NCBI RefSeq assembly: GCF_052156635.1
Contig: NZ_JBQKUO010000001.1
Span: 372,001-436,000 of the forward strand
Length of the DNA stretch: 64,000 nucleotides
Direction of reading: 5' to 3'
Source of the DNA: Nitrospina sp052156635
Lineage (GTDB): Bacteria; Nitrospinota; Nitrospinia; Nitrospinales; Nitrospinaceae
Both the position numbers and the translations under genes were made by a program. A model generated the notes under the pieces. It did not search any database. It saw only the letters and a program-made list of their open reading frames with translations, and was not told the origin of the DNA. Below, piece by piece: positions 16,292 to 24,541 of the stretch; position 1 is the first letter of the stretch; each line of letters begins with the position of its first letter.

Positions 16292-18787
16292 ATGGTGAGC
16301 AGAACTTCATTCAAAACCGGATGCCAGATTCTCGGGCTGGGGGTGTGCCTGATTTTCGTTTTGGCGAATTTCGCACACGCACAAAGTCCGTCCGGTCCCA
16401 TCAAAATCCAGGACATCCAGCTGGGTCCCCACCCGGACAAAACGCGGGTGGTCATCCTGCTCAATCGTCCTGCCGAATACCGGGTCATCCCCGATCTCGG
16501 CAACAAACGCATTGGAATCTTTCTGCGCGGTGCGGTTCTGCATCCGCGAATCAAACCGCAGGCATTCAAAGACGTCAACCTGACACGCATCGAAACCCGC
16601 GAGTTGGAAGGCATCGTCAAGATCACCCTTCATTTTCATCAGGCCAATACGCAGTTCATTCACTTTTCCGAAAACAATCCGCCCCGGATCGTCTTCGATC
16701 TGGCCAAAAAAGCACCCCTCAAAATTCTCAAGTCAAAAAAGGAACTCATTCCTGCTCCCAAGAAAGAGGGTCAAAAAGCGCCACGGGTTAAAGGCCTGAC
16801 GTTGAATGAAATCGAGAAAACCGTTCAGACGGAAAGCGAGGACAAACTCCGTCACGGGTGGAACGAATACACCCTCGCGCTCAACCTGTTCCAGCAACAG
16901 AATTACAGGGAAGCGTCCGTCGCGCTTCGCGGGTATATCCGGAATTTTGGAGGCAGCCCCTATGCCGCCAACGCCGCTTACCTGGTCGCGGAGGCGGAAT
17001 GGAAACTGGCCATACAGAAACAGGAACCGAATTTTGAGGCCGTCATCGACGCCTACCGGTTTGCCATCCGCAAATACCCGGACTCCAAATTCTACGACCA
17101 CGCCCTGTACAAGCTGGCGACCATTTACGACGATCTCGATTTCATTCTCGAAGCCAAAACGCATTACGAACAGGGCATCGAGCGCAACCCGCGCAGCCGT
17201 TACAACGATGCTCGCAAGCTGGGCCTCGCGCGCATGATGTTCAAGGAAGGCCGCCTCGACGAGGCATACCGTGCGTTCCGCGTCATCCTGAAAGACCAGG
17301 CCGCAGACCCCAAGGCCCGCGCCAGCGTGTACCAGATCGCCCAGGCGTATTACGACCGCAAGGAATACGACAAGGCTCTCCAGGTATTCGAAGACGCGGT
17401 CGAACGCTGGCCGAAAGAGTTGAACAACGAACCGGAACTCAATTTCACCATCGGCGAGTTGTATTTTTCCCGCCAGCAATACGGAAAGGCACGCCAGTAT
17501 TATTTTCAACTGGTCAACCTGCAACCGGAAACGTTGAAATCGCACGAGGCGCTCAACCGCATCGGCGATTCCTACCTGCTGGAGAAAAACGGGATGGCCG
17601 CCTATTCCGTGTTCGAGCGGTCGATGAAAATCGACCCCGAAGGCCCGCGCGCGCTCTACGCCAAAATCCGCATGGCGGACATCGGCATCCGCTACCCGGG
17701 TCTGGACGTGCCGGACCTGGTGATGGACAACCCGTCGTACTTCAAACCTTATGAAACCTATAACGCCATCTTTGCGGGAACGGAAGCGCGCAACGTGCGC
17801 TCGGAAGTGTTGCTGAGCCGCGGCTCCGCCCTCTTCCAGGAACAACGCTTCCTGCAGGCCATCCAGGAATTCAAGCGCCTGCTCGACCGCGACAAGCCGT
17901 CGCGTTATTACCGCACCGCGAAAAGCGCCATCCACCGCGCGATGAGCCACCTGATCGACCAGTATTCCAAACAGGGCGGCCACCTGCCCATCCTCTATGC
18001 GTACAACGATTTCCTGACGTTCGGCATCGGGGACGTCGATGACCTGAAAACCCAGCTCCAGATAGGCGAAGCCTACCAGGCCATCGGCATGCACGTGGAG
18101 GCGTTGAAGTTTTTCGAGGAGGTGAAACTGAAGGACGTGCAGGGTCTGTATTCTGACCGGCTGTTTCTGAACCTCGGCGAAATCCATCTCGCCCAGAACC
18201 GCTTCCAGGATGCGGAACTGGTCAGCAAGACGTTCCTCAACAATTACCCGAACAGCCCCGAGGTGCCGGATGCGATGATGCTCCTCGCGCAGGCTTACCG
18301 CGGACAGAAACGCATCGACAAGGCGGTGCAGACGTATGAATCCATCATCGCCCGCGGCAACGGCCGCGTCGCGCTGGCCTGGTACCGCCTGGCGGAAATC
18401 TGGATGGAATCGGACGACTTCACCCGCGCGGGCAACGCCTACCGCAAGGTGATCGACCACTCCGACCGCACCCTGCGCAACCCGCCGGAGTTCATCCAGT
18501 CCACCTACTACAAGCTGGGCATCGTGTACCACCTCCAGCGCCGCTACTCGGAATCGCTCAACATGCTGGAGTCGGGACGCAAGCGCTTCCCGGATCACTC
18601 GCTCCGCAGCTACGCGGATTTCCTCATCGCCGACAACCTGGAACATTTGTCGCAACCCAAGCAGGCGCAGGCGGAGTTGCAGGAGATGATCAAGACGAAG
18701 GACAACGGACCAAGCCTGGTGCAGGACGCGGCGGAGATCCGCCTCAAGGTCATGGACTGGGAAAATCGTTTAAAAGACCTGTTGTGA
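16292..18787 (+). CDS. Exported TPR protein with an N-terminal AMIN-like domain
   Basis: 831 residues. A signal peptide (hydrophobic core ILGLGVCLIFVLANFAHAQ, cleavage near 31) is followed by an AMIN-like beta domain at about 35-140 (DIQLGPHPDKTRVVILLNRP, then FSENNPPRIVFDLAKK), as found in envelope proteins that bind peptidoglycan or secretins. From about residue 190 to the end is a long array of tetratricopeptide repeats, for example AYYDRKEYDKALQVFEDAVE. It is likely a periplasmic or envelope scaffold. It lies 9 bases upstream of a histidine kinase gene and so may belong to the flagellar regulatory operon. Confidence 0.82.
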   Translation: MVSRTSFKTGCQILGLGVCLIFVLANFAHAQSPSGPIKIQDIQLGPHPDKTRVVILLNRPAEYRVIPDLGNKRIGIFLRGAVLHPRIKPQAFKDVNLTRIETRELEGIVKITLHFHQANTQFIHFSENNPPRIVFDLAKKAPLKILKSKKELIPAPKKEGQKAPRVKGLTLNEIEKTVQTESEDKLRHGWNEYTLALNLFQQQNYREASVALRGYIRNFGGSPYAANAAYLVAEAEWKLAIQKQEPNFEAVIDAYRFAIRKYPDSKFYDHALYKLATIYDDLDFILEAKTHYEQGIERNPRSRYNDARKLGLARMMFKEGRLDEAYRAFRVILKDQAADPKARASVYQIAQAYYDRKEYDKALQVFEDAVERWPKELNNEPELNFTIGELYFSRQQYGKARQYYFQLVNLQPETLKSHEALNRIGDSYLLEKNGMAAYSVFERSMKIDPEGPRALYAKIRMADIGIRYPGLDVPDLVMDNPSYFKPYETYNAIFAGTEARNVRSEVLLSRGSALFQEQRFLQAIQEFKRLLDRDKPSRYYRTAKSAIHRAMSHLIDQYSKQGGHLPILYAYNDFLTFGIGDVDDLKTQLQIGEAYQAIGMHVEALKFFEEVKLKDVQGLYSDRLFLNLGEIHLAQNRFQDAELVSKTFLNNYPNSPEVPDAMMLLAQAYRGQKRIDKAVQTYESIIARGNGRVALAWYRLAEIWMESDDFTRAGNAYRKVIDHSDRTLRNPPEFIQSTYYKLGIVYHLQRRYSESLNMLESGRKRFPDHSLRSYADFLIADNLEHLSQPKQAQAELQEMIKTKDNGPSLVQDAAEIRLKVMDWENRLKDLL

Positions 18788-18796
18788 TCTTCTATA

Positions 18797-20110
18797 ATGA
18801 ATAAGACCTTGCAAGCCGTACGCAAACTTCCTCTCGAGTGGCCCATGACGGATGATTCCCAGGACCGGCAGGTGCCGGATCTCGAAACCCTTCAGGCCGC
18901 GTTTCAGGCGTTCACCGAAACCACCCAGCACCTGCAGGAGTCCTACGAGAAACTGCAGGCTCACGTGCGCGCGCTCGACCTCGAACTGGAAAAGAAAAAC
19001 GCCGAACTCGAACAGAACCTCAAGGAAAAGGAAGCGGTCCGCAGTTACCTGGACAACATCCTGCAAAGCCTCACCACCGGCGTCATCGTGGTGGACGACG
19101 CGCAACGCATCACCACCTTCAACAAAACCGCCGAGCGCATCACCGGCCTCAGGGAAAACGCGGTCCACCGCAAAACGCTGGGCGAGGTGTTCGACGTCGA
19201 TCCCTTCGCGCAACTGATCGCCCGCGCGGCAGACCAGCCCGACGCCCAGCCGGTGTTCCAGGAATCGGTGCTGACCACCGACGGTCGCGACCTGCGTCTG
19301 CGCACCGCCGCCTCTCCCGTGCTCGACGCACAGGGCACACGCATCGGCACCATGCTGCTGGTCGAAGACATCACCGAACTCAAACGCCTAGAAGAGGAAG
19401 CCGAACGCAACGACCGCCTGCGCGCGATGGGCGAGATGGCCGCGGGCATCGCCCACGAAATCCGCAACCCCCTCGCCAGCATCGAGCTGTTCGCATCGCT
19501 CCTCAAAAAAGACCTCGGCGACGACGAGGAAAAACGCGCGCCCGCCGACCACATCATCAACGGCGTGCGCAACATGGACCGCACCATCTCCAGCCTGCTC
19601 CTGTTCGCCAAGTCGCCGGAACCGTCGCGCAGTCAGTGCGACCTCAACCCGTTACTGGAAACCCTGCTTGCCGACCCATCGCAGTTGCAGGTGCCGGACA
19701 ACGTGAATGTGGTGTGCGATTTCGGCGCGGGAACGATGACCGCCAACGCGGACGAGCACCTGCTCAAGCAGGTGTTTCTCAACTTCCTGCGCAACGCCGT
19801 ACAGGCCATGCCCGTCGGCGGCACGCTGACCATCAAGACCGAACGCGGCGACGCGCCCGCGGGTGAGACGTTCCACCGTCACTTCATCCGCACCACCATC
19901 GCCGACACCGGCGTCGGCATCGCGCAGTCGGACCAGAAACACATCTTCAACCCGTTTTTCAGCACCAAGGAAAAAGGCACCGGCCTGGGCCTCGCCATCG
20001 CGCACAACATCATCAAGGCGCACCACGGCACCATCGACGTGGACAGCCAGCCCGGCCGCGGCACCACCTTCGCCATCAACCTCCCCGGCTCGGACACGCC
20101 CGCATCATGA
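18797..20110 (+). CDS. PAS-domain histidine kinase, FlrB/NtrB-like
   Basis: 437 residues from ATG 18797 (ATG 18845 is also possible), soluble. A coiled coil (about 40-80) precedes a PAS domain (about 82-195), then HisKA with the phospho-acceptor His220 in GIAHEIRNPLASIE and a HATPase_c domain (FLNFLRNAVQAM, IADTGVGI, FFSTKEKGTGLGLAI). It overlaps the downstream sigma-54 activator gene by ATGA, so the two form a cognate pair. The flagellar genes downstream and a sigma-54 promoter in front of them point to a flagellar FlrB-type role. An NtrB-type role for another regulon cannot be excluded. Confidence 0.88.
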   Translation: MNKTLQAVRKLPLEWPMTDDSQDRQVPDLETLQAAFQAFTETTQHLQESYEKLQAHVRALDLELEKKNAELEQNLKEKEAVRSYLDNILQSLTTGVIVVDDAQRITTFNKTAERITGLRENAVHRKTLGEVFDVDPFAQLIARAADQPDAQPVFQESVLTTDGRDLRLRTAASPVLDAQGTRIGTMLLVEDITELKRLEEEAERNDRLRAMGEMAAGIAHEIRNPLASIELFASLLKKDLGDDEEKRAPADHIINGVRNMDRTISSLLLFAKSPEPSRSQCDLNPLLETLLADPSQLQVPDNVNVVCDFGAGTMTANADEHLLKQVFLNFLRNAVQAMPVGGTLTIKTERGDAPAGETFHRHFIRTTIADTGVGIAQSDQKHIFNPFFSTKEKGTGLGLAIAHNIIKAHHGTIDVDSQPGRGTTFAINLPGSDTPAS

Positions 20111-21495
20111 AAGCGAAACGCCACATCCTGATCGTCGACGACGAACCGGACATGCGCGCCGCGCTCACCGCCGCGCTCAAGCGCGAGGGGCACGACCTCA
20201 AAACCGCCGAGAACGGCAAGGAGGCGCTGGGCCTGGTCGAGATCGAGGACTTCGACCTCGTCATCTCCGACGTCAAGATGCCGAAGATGACCGGCGCGGA
20301 ACTGCTGAAAGCCATCAAGGAAATCAAACCCGAAACGCGCGTCATCATGATGACCGCCTACGGCACCATCGACAACGCCGTCGAAAGCATGAAGCAGGGC
20401 GCCTTCGATTACCTCTTGAAACCGTTTTCCGCCGACGTGCTGGTCTCCACCGTCACCCGCGCCCTGCAGACGGACACCGCCGCGAGCGCGGCGCCTTCGG
20501 ATGCGGCCGCCGAGAGCGGCGACGACGCGGAGCCCATCGACCCGCGCCAGATCGTGACGCAGAACAAAACCATGCAGGAATTGCTGACCTTCGCCGAGAA
20601 CGTGGCGTACAGCCAGTCGACGGTGCTCATCTCCGGCGAGACCGGCACCGGCAAGGAACTGTTCGCGCGCTACATCCACCAGTGCAGTCCGCGCGCGGAC
20701 AAACCGTTCCTCGCCGTCAACTGCGCCGCCCTGCCGGAAGGACTGCTGGAGTCGGAACTGTTCGGGCACGAAAAGGGATCGTTCACCGGCGCCATCACCG
20801 CCAAGCAGGGCAAGTTCGAGCTCGCCAACGGCGGCACGCTGCTGCTGGACGAAGTCACCGAGATGTCCCTTCCCCTGCAGGCGAAACTCCTGCGCGTTCT
20901 GCAGGAGCACGAGGTGGACAAGGTCGGCGGCAAGGAACCCATCCCGGTCAACGTGCGCGTCATCGCCACGACCAACCGCGACCCGAAGGCGCTGATCGCC
21001 GAGCAGAAGTTCCGTGAGGACCTGTATTACCGGCTGAACGTCATCCCGCTCAAACTGCCGCCCTTGCGCGAGCGCAAGGAAGACATCCCGGTGCTGGCCG
21101 ACCATTTCGCAAAGAAGCACGGGCAGAGGAACAACAAGGCCATCACCGGCGTGGCCGACGAGACGAAAAAACTGTTACAGAAATATCAATGGCAGGGGAA
21201 CGTGCGCGAGTTCGAGAACATCATGGAACGCGCGGTTCTACTGTGCAACGCCGACACCATCCAGCCCTCCAACCTGTTCATGGACGACGACGCCGCGACC
21301 GCCGCCCAGCCCGCCAATGCGAACGGGTCGAGTCCTTTGGGGAATTTCCGGGGCACGCTCCAGGAGATGGAGCGGGAACTGATTTTGAGGACGCTGGAAG
21401 AAACCGAAGGCAACAAGACCAAAGCCGCCGAGCAACTCGGCATCTCCATCCGCACCCTCCGCAACAAGCTTACTGAATATAAAAGTTCGATTTAA
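20107..21495 (+). CDS. Sigma-54-dependent response regulator, FlrC/NtrC-like
   Basis: 462 residues. A receiver domain (1-120) has phospho-acceptor Asp55 in LVISDVKMP. A short Ala/Asp-rich linker leads to an AAA+ domain with Walker A GETGTGKE (177-184), the sigma-54 contact loop GSFTGA (224-229; the family norm is GAFTGA) and Walker B GGTLLLDEVTEM. A Fis-type HTH closes the protein (GNKTKAAEQLGISIRTLRNK). It is expected to bind upstream of sigma-54 promoters and drive open-complex formation. A near-consensus sigma-54 promoter lies before flgC, about 2.3 kb downstream, making it the likely target. Confidence 0.92.
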   Translation: MKAKRHILIVDDEPDMRAALTAALKREGHDLKTAENGKEALGLVEIEDFDLVISDVKMPKMTGAELLKAIKEIKPETRVIMMTAYGTIDNAVESMKQGAFDYLLKPFSADVLVSTVTRALQTDTAASAAPSDAAAESGDDAEPIDPRQIVTQNKTMQELLTFAENVAYSQSTVLISGETGTGKELFARYIHQCSPRADKPFLAVNCAALPEGLLESELFGHEKGSFTGAITAKQGKFELANGGTLLLDEVTEMSLPLQAKLLRVLQEHEVDKVGGKEPIPVNVRVIATTNRDPKALIAEQKFREDLYYRLNVIPLKLPPLRERKEDIPVLADHFAKKHGQRNNKAITGVADETKKLLQKYQWQGNVREFENIMERAVLLCNADTIQPSNLFMDDDAATAAQPANANGSSPLGNFRGTLQEMERELILRTLEETEGNKTKAAEQLGISIRTLRNKLTEYKSSI

Positions 21496-21615
21496 CTCCC
21501 AAATTTTGGTTTTGGGTTTAAAAATAGGATAACTCTTAATTGCCAAAACCCTCCTTGCTCGCCTAAACTTTCTAAAACACCAGCCCTTTATCCAACCTTA
21601 ATTTTAGAGCACAAA

Positions 21616-23199
21616 TTGCCAGGACAAATAATACAAATAGAGGAAGAGATTGATTCTTCTTTTAATACAAACTTCCTTAAAAAAGAAAATTTTGGGCAAG
21701 CAGCTTGGACTTTACTTTCGGTAAATGAAGACTTGTATTTGTTTAATTTCCTTAAAACTTCACAAGAAGAAGACCGAAAGGTTTTTGCAGATTTAAGCTT
21801 AAACGCCCTAACCTATCCCTTAAGAACTTGCTATAAAGATTGCGAAGGAAGCCCAAGACGCATTAAGAAAGTCATGATACATGATCATTATCAACTTGCT
21901 TGGGATTGGCTCAATTTTTCAAAACAGGACTATTACCACTTTAATTCGATTTTCCCTCTTTGGCATAGAGGGTCAATCGAAATAGACATAGAGGGGGATG
22001 AATTAAAAATTAACAACATGTCTGACAGAGGGGATGAATATGAAGCCTATAACAGGCTTATAACTAAAGAAGGAAAGTTGGAAAGTTATGAATGGCCTGC
22101 AAACCCAGATATTACGGAATTAATTTTACAAAACACAACAAAAAAAGCTACTTCATTTAAGGTTAACTTCAACCCGAAACTTGTTTCAAAATTATCTGAA
22201 AGGCTATCACCAGTATTTTCCCAAATTCATCATCTACCAGAATCCTGGGAATTTGACCAATTCAGCTTAAAAGAATACAAAAAAGTTTTTACAACCATTC
22301 AGGTAATGATGTCTGCTTGGTTTGTTGCCAGGTTACACTTAGCCTCAAACAATATGGCTGAGTTTGGATATAGATCTTCAGTTTGGTTGCCTCAGAAAGA
22401 CGAGCTTTTATATCGATTAAAAAGATATACGTCTTTAGACGTCAATAAAATAAACGAAATTTTAAAACTTATAACATTTGGTTCAGCTGGAATTCGAGAC
22501 CCTGATATCGCAACACAGCCTCTCGTGGACATGGCTAATGGTTGTTATGCTCTTGCGCCATTTATATGGATAAACACAGATTGCGAAAGAAATTTATGTG
22601 TTCTATTAAACCAGATTCCCAAACAACGAAAAATTTATTCCGACTTAAAAAACCAAAAGGAATCAATTCTTAAAGAAGAAATTAAAGCCTTTTTATCCTT
22701 TCTAAATCTAGATTTTAAGGATGGCAAAATAGAAGGAACCAACTTAGATATTGCTATTATTGATAGAAAAACGAAATTTTGTCTTTGTTTAGAATTAAAA
22801 TGGTTTATCGAACCAGCAGAAATTAGGGAAGTAGATGAAAGAACTGATGAACTTAAAACTGCTGTTTCTCAGGCAAAAAAAATCCTAGAACTATATAACG
22901 CAGGTGATACAAGGCTAATCCAAACTATTCTAGAAATTGATTCAAGTTATTCTTTTTTTGTGGCCGTAGGTTCACAAAATTGGATTGGCTATTCTGATGC
23001 GCAAGATAAAGAGATTCCAATTATTAAATTGTGGCATTTGATAAATAAAATAAAGGAGTCAAATTCATTGGAAAAGGCCATAAGATGGCTATTCAAACGA
23101 GAATACTTACCCAAAAGAGGAGAAGATTTTGATATTTTTACTTTCCCAATTAAATGCGGGAAATGGCATTCCACTTGGTACGGGATAAAACCCTTTTAA
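21616..23199 (+). CDS. AT-rich orphan ORF with a PD-(D/E)xK nuclease-like C-terminal region
   Basis: 527 residues from TTG 21616, with a weak GAG about 6 bases upstream. The frame is open from the stop of the regulator gene, so the true start is uncertain. Base composition is strikingly AT-rich (many AAA, TTA, ATT codons) against GC-rich neighbours on both sides, indicating recent acquisition. I do not recognise the N-terminal two thirds. Near the C-terminus, Asp378 in NLDIAIID, then Glu393-Leu-Lys395 in LCLELKWF and Gln419 in AVSQAKKILELY follow the D...ExK...Q pattern of PD-(D/E)xK nucleases. A catalytic role in defence or a mobile element is possible but unproven. It separates the FlrBC-like pair from the flagellar operon. 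Confidence 0.7.
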   Translation: MPGQIIQIEEEIDSSFNTNFLKKENFGQAAWTLLSVNEDLYLFNFLKTSQEEDRKVFADLSLNALTYPLRTCYKDCEGSPRRIKKVMIHDHYQLAWDWLNFSKQDYYHFNSIFPLWHRGSIEIDIEGDELKINNMSDRGDEYEAYNRLITKEGKLESYEWPANPDITELILQNTTKKATSFKVNFNPKLVSKLSERLSPVFSQIHHLPESWEFDQFSLKEYKKVFTTIQVMMSAWFVARLHLASNNMAEFGYRSSVWLPQKDELLYRLKRYTSLDVNKINEILKLITFGSAGIRDPDIATQPLVDMANGCYALAPFIWINTDCERNLCVLLNQIPKQRKIYSDLKNQKESILKEEIKAFLSFLNLDFKDGKIEGTNLDIAIIDRKTKFCLCLELKWFIEPAEIREVDERTDELKTAVSQAKKILELYNAGDTRLIQTILEIDSSYSFFVAVGSQNWIGYSDAQDKEIPIIKLWHLINKIKESNSLEKAIRWLFKREYLPKRGEDFDIFTFPIKCGKWHSTWYGIKPF

Positions 23200-23222
23200 T
23201 GCACAGTGGTGGTATTCGCCTG

Positions 23223-23276
23223 ACAGTGGCCCCTGTTGGGCATTTGGGTTAGGCGGCCACTGTAGCCGCTTTTTTG
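23223..23276 (+). terminator. Terminator after the AT-rich ORF, with alternative hairpins
   Basis: GCGGC (23253-23257) and GCCGC (23265-23269) form a short stem followed by seven T. A competing longer pairing exists between ACAGTGGC (23223-23230) and GCCACTGT (23256-23263). It lies directly downstream of the AT-rich gene and likely terminates it. Confidence 0.6.
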
Positions 23277-23340
23277 TTCCCCTCTATCCTTAAAAATACA
23301 ACATAGATTCTTCGCTTACGCTCAGAATGACACGCTAAGG

Positions 23341-23515
23341 AAAAAGCCCCCCGGCCCCCTTCGGAGAAGGGGGTGTCCCGACTTCCTCCCCTCCTTTTCA
23401 AGGAGGGGATACAGGGGAGGTTACCAGTAGCCCCTCCTCAATCCTTCCCTTGAAAAGAGGAGGAATTATTTATTCCCCCTCACCTCAGTCCTCTCCCGCG
23501 AGGGGAGAGGAAGTT
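23341..23515. repeat. Cluster of extragenic palindromic repeat units
   Basis: At least three perfect-arm palindromes stand in a row: CCCCCTTC/GAAGGGGG (23355-23362 with 23366-23373), CCCCTCCTT/AAGGAGGGG (23388-23396 with 23400-23408) and CCTCTCCC/GGGAGAGG (23490-23497 with 23503-23510). A fourth, imperfect unit at 23431-23465 recurs at 24423-24457. Such purine/pyrimidine-skewed palindromes are typical of dispersed REP-like extragenic elements in bacteria. No coding potential is evident. Confidence 0.65.
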
Positions 23516-23778
23516 TTATCTGTATGCATCAGTTTTCATCTGTGGTTCCTCTCTATTTCTTTCGGGCGGGGCCCGGTCTGGGTTCATCTGGGGTCCCCCT
23601 GCATCTTTTGCCCGTCGCCAAAAAGATGACAGCAAGATTTGCCGGGTGGGGAAATCCGGGCTGATTTTCCCCCGCGCCGCCGCTCCCCTCCCCTCCCCCA
23701 CGCCCCCAACCCCTTTGTTTTAAAAGCCTTTCCGCCCCGCCCGCCGAATCCGGCCAAATCGTTGATAATCCGCGCGTT

Positions 23779-23794
23779 TGGCACCAAACTTGCT
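23779..23794 (+). promoter_or_regulatory. Sigma-54 (-24/-12) promoter of the flgC operon
   Basis: TGGCAC-CAAAC-TTGCT matches the sigma-54 consensus TGGCAC-N5-TTGCW exactly, with the required 10 bases between the GG and GC dinucleotides. Transcription would start near 23806 and run into flgC. The sigma-54 activator encoded at 20107-21495 is the natural candidate regulator. Confidence 0.88.
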
Positions 23795-23876
23795 TTAAAT
23801 CCCTGTAAACATTGCCCGTCCCCGCCAAATCGCGGCCGACGGGCCGGAAACCCTTATTCTGTAAAGGATTCGCACG

Positions 23877-24314
23877 ATGGATTTTTTGACGTCGATCCAG
23901 GTCAGCGCCTCCGGGCTGAACGTCCAGCGCCAGCGCATGGACGCCATCGCCAGCAACCTGGCGAACATCGAGACCACCCGCACGCCGGAAGGCGGCCCCT
24001 ACAAGCGCAAGGATGTGGTGGTGTCCGCCGTCCCGATGAACGAGGACTTCGCCGCCACCCTGCACCAGCAGATGTTCGACAGCATCCGCCAGGCGCAGGT
24101 CGCGGAGATCGTTGAGGACCAGAGTGAACCGCAGATGGTGTTCCAGCCGAAACACCCGGACGCCAACGAGCAGGGTTACGTGGCCATGCCGAACATCAAC
24201 CTGATGGAAGAGATGGTGAACCTGATGAACGCCACGCGCTCTTTCGAGGCCAACATCCAGGCGATGAACTCGGCGAAGACCATGGCGCTGAGGGCGATCG
24301 ATCTCGGCCGGTAG
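23877..24314 (+). CDS. flgC: Flagellar basal-body rod protein FlgC
   Basis: 145 residues, a usual FlgC length. The N-terminal rod/hook signature is SIQVSASGLNVQRQRMDAIASNLANIETT, split here as SIQVSASGLNVQRQRM and ASNLANIETT. The C-terminal motif is NLMEEMVNLMNATRSFEANI. It forms part of the proximal rod in the periplasm. An AAGGA lies 8 bases before the ATG. It is the first gene after the sigma-54 promoter; its usual partners flgB (before) and fliE (after) are absent here. Confidence 0.96.
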   Translation: MDFLTSIQVSASGLNVQRQRMDAIASNLANIETTRTPEGGPYKRKDVVVSAVPMNEDFAATLHQQMFDSIRQAQVAEIVEDQSEPQMVFQPKHPDANEQGYVAMPNINLMEEMVNLMNATRSFEANIQAMNSAKTMALRAIDLGR

Positions 24315-24422
24315 GCGGCGGGCGTGGCCCGCGGCAAACGGGCTGACGCGTTGAAGGCGAAAGAAGGTCGGTAGGCGCAAAGATAGAGGGGAATGAAACA
24401 AAGAGGACGGGATCATGAGCAA

Positions 24423-24457
24423 CCCCTGCTCAATCCTCCCCTTGAAAAGGGCAGGAA
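24423..24457. repeat. Second copy of the 35-base palindromic repeat
   Basis: This 35-base stretch matches 23431-23465 at about 30 positions without gaps, sharing the core CTCAATCCT...CTTGAAAAG. It lies in the 227-base gap between flgC and fliF, where fliE would normally be found. The rest of that gap shows no coding signal. Confidence 0.6.
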
Positions 24458-24541
24458 GAAAAAAGCAACAAGGGGAAAAGGAATTAAAAAGTAATCTCAA
24501 TTTATGACGCACACAACGACAACCATTGACGGGACAAGATC

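Larger units (their letters stand above)
23200..23876. other. 677-base intergenic region: terminator, palindrome cluster, sigma-54 promoter
   Basis: No credible gene is present. From left to right it holds hairpins with a T-run ending the AT-rich ORF (23223-23276), a short AT-rich stretch, a cluster of palindromic repeat units (23341-23515), a GC-rich stretch whose reading frames look like codon-bias artefacts, and a sigma-54 promoter (23779-23794) with a roughly 80-base leader to flgC. In most genomes flgB would precede flgC here. Confidence 0.7.

Noticed and set aside
16733..18655. A 640-codon open frame on the minus strand, antisense to the TPR protein gene
   Set aside because: It mirrors the high-GC codon bias of the real plus-strand gene, has no recognisable domains and no ribosome binding site, and the plus-strand frame has a signal peptide and TPRs.
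19879..21120. A 413-codon minus-strand frame across the kinase/regulator junction
   Set aside because: It overlaps two well-defined signalling genes and has no family motifs.
23341..23515. CRISPR array in the repeat cluster
   Set aside because: The palindromic units differ from one another, are irregularly spaced, and are not separated by uniform spacers.
23553..23876. Possible flgB or other gene in the GC-rich stretch before flgC
   Set aside because: None of the frames there carries the rod-protein N-terminal signature or a plausible product. The overlapping frames are proline/arginine-rich artefacts.
24315..24541. Possible fliE remnant between flgC and fliF
   Set aside because: The gap is shorter than fliE, and no frame resembles its conserved C-terminus; a repeat copy occupies part of it.
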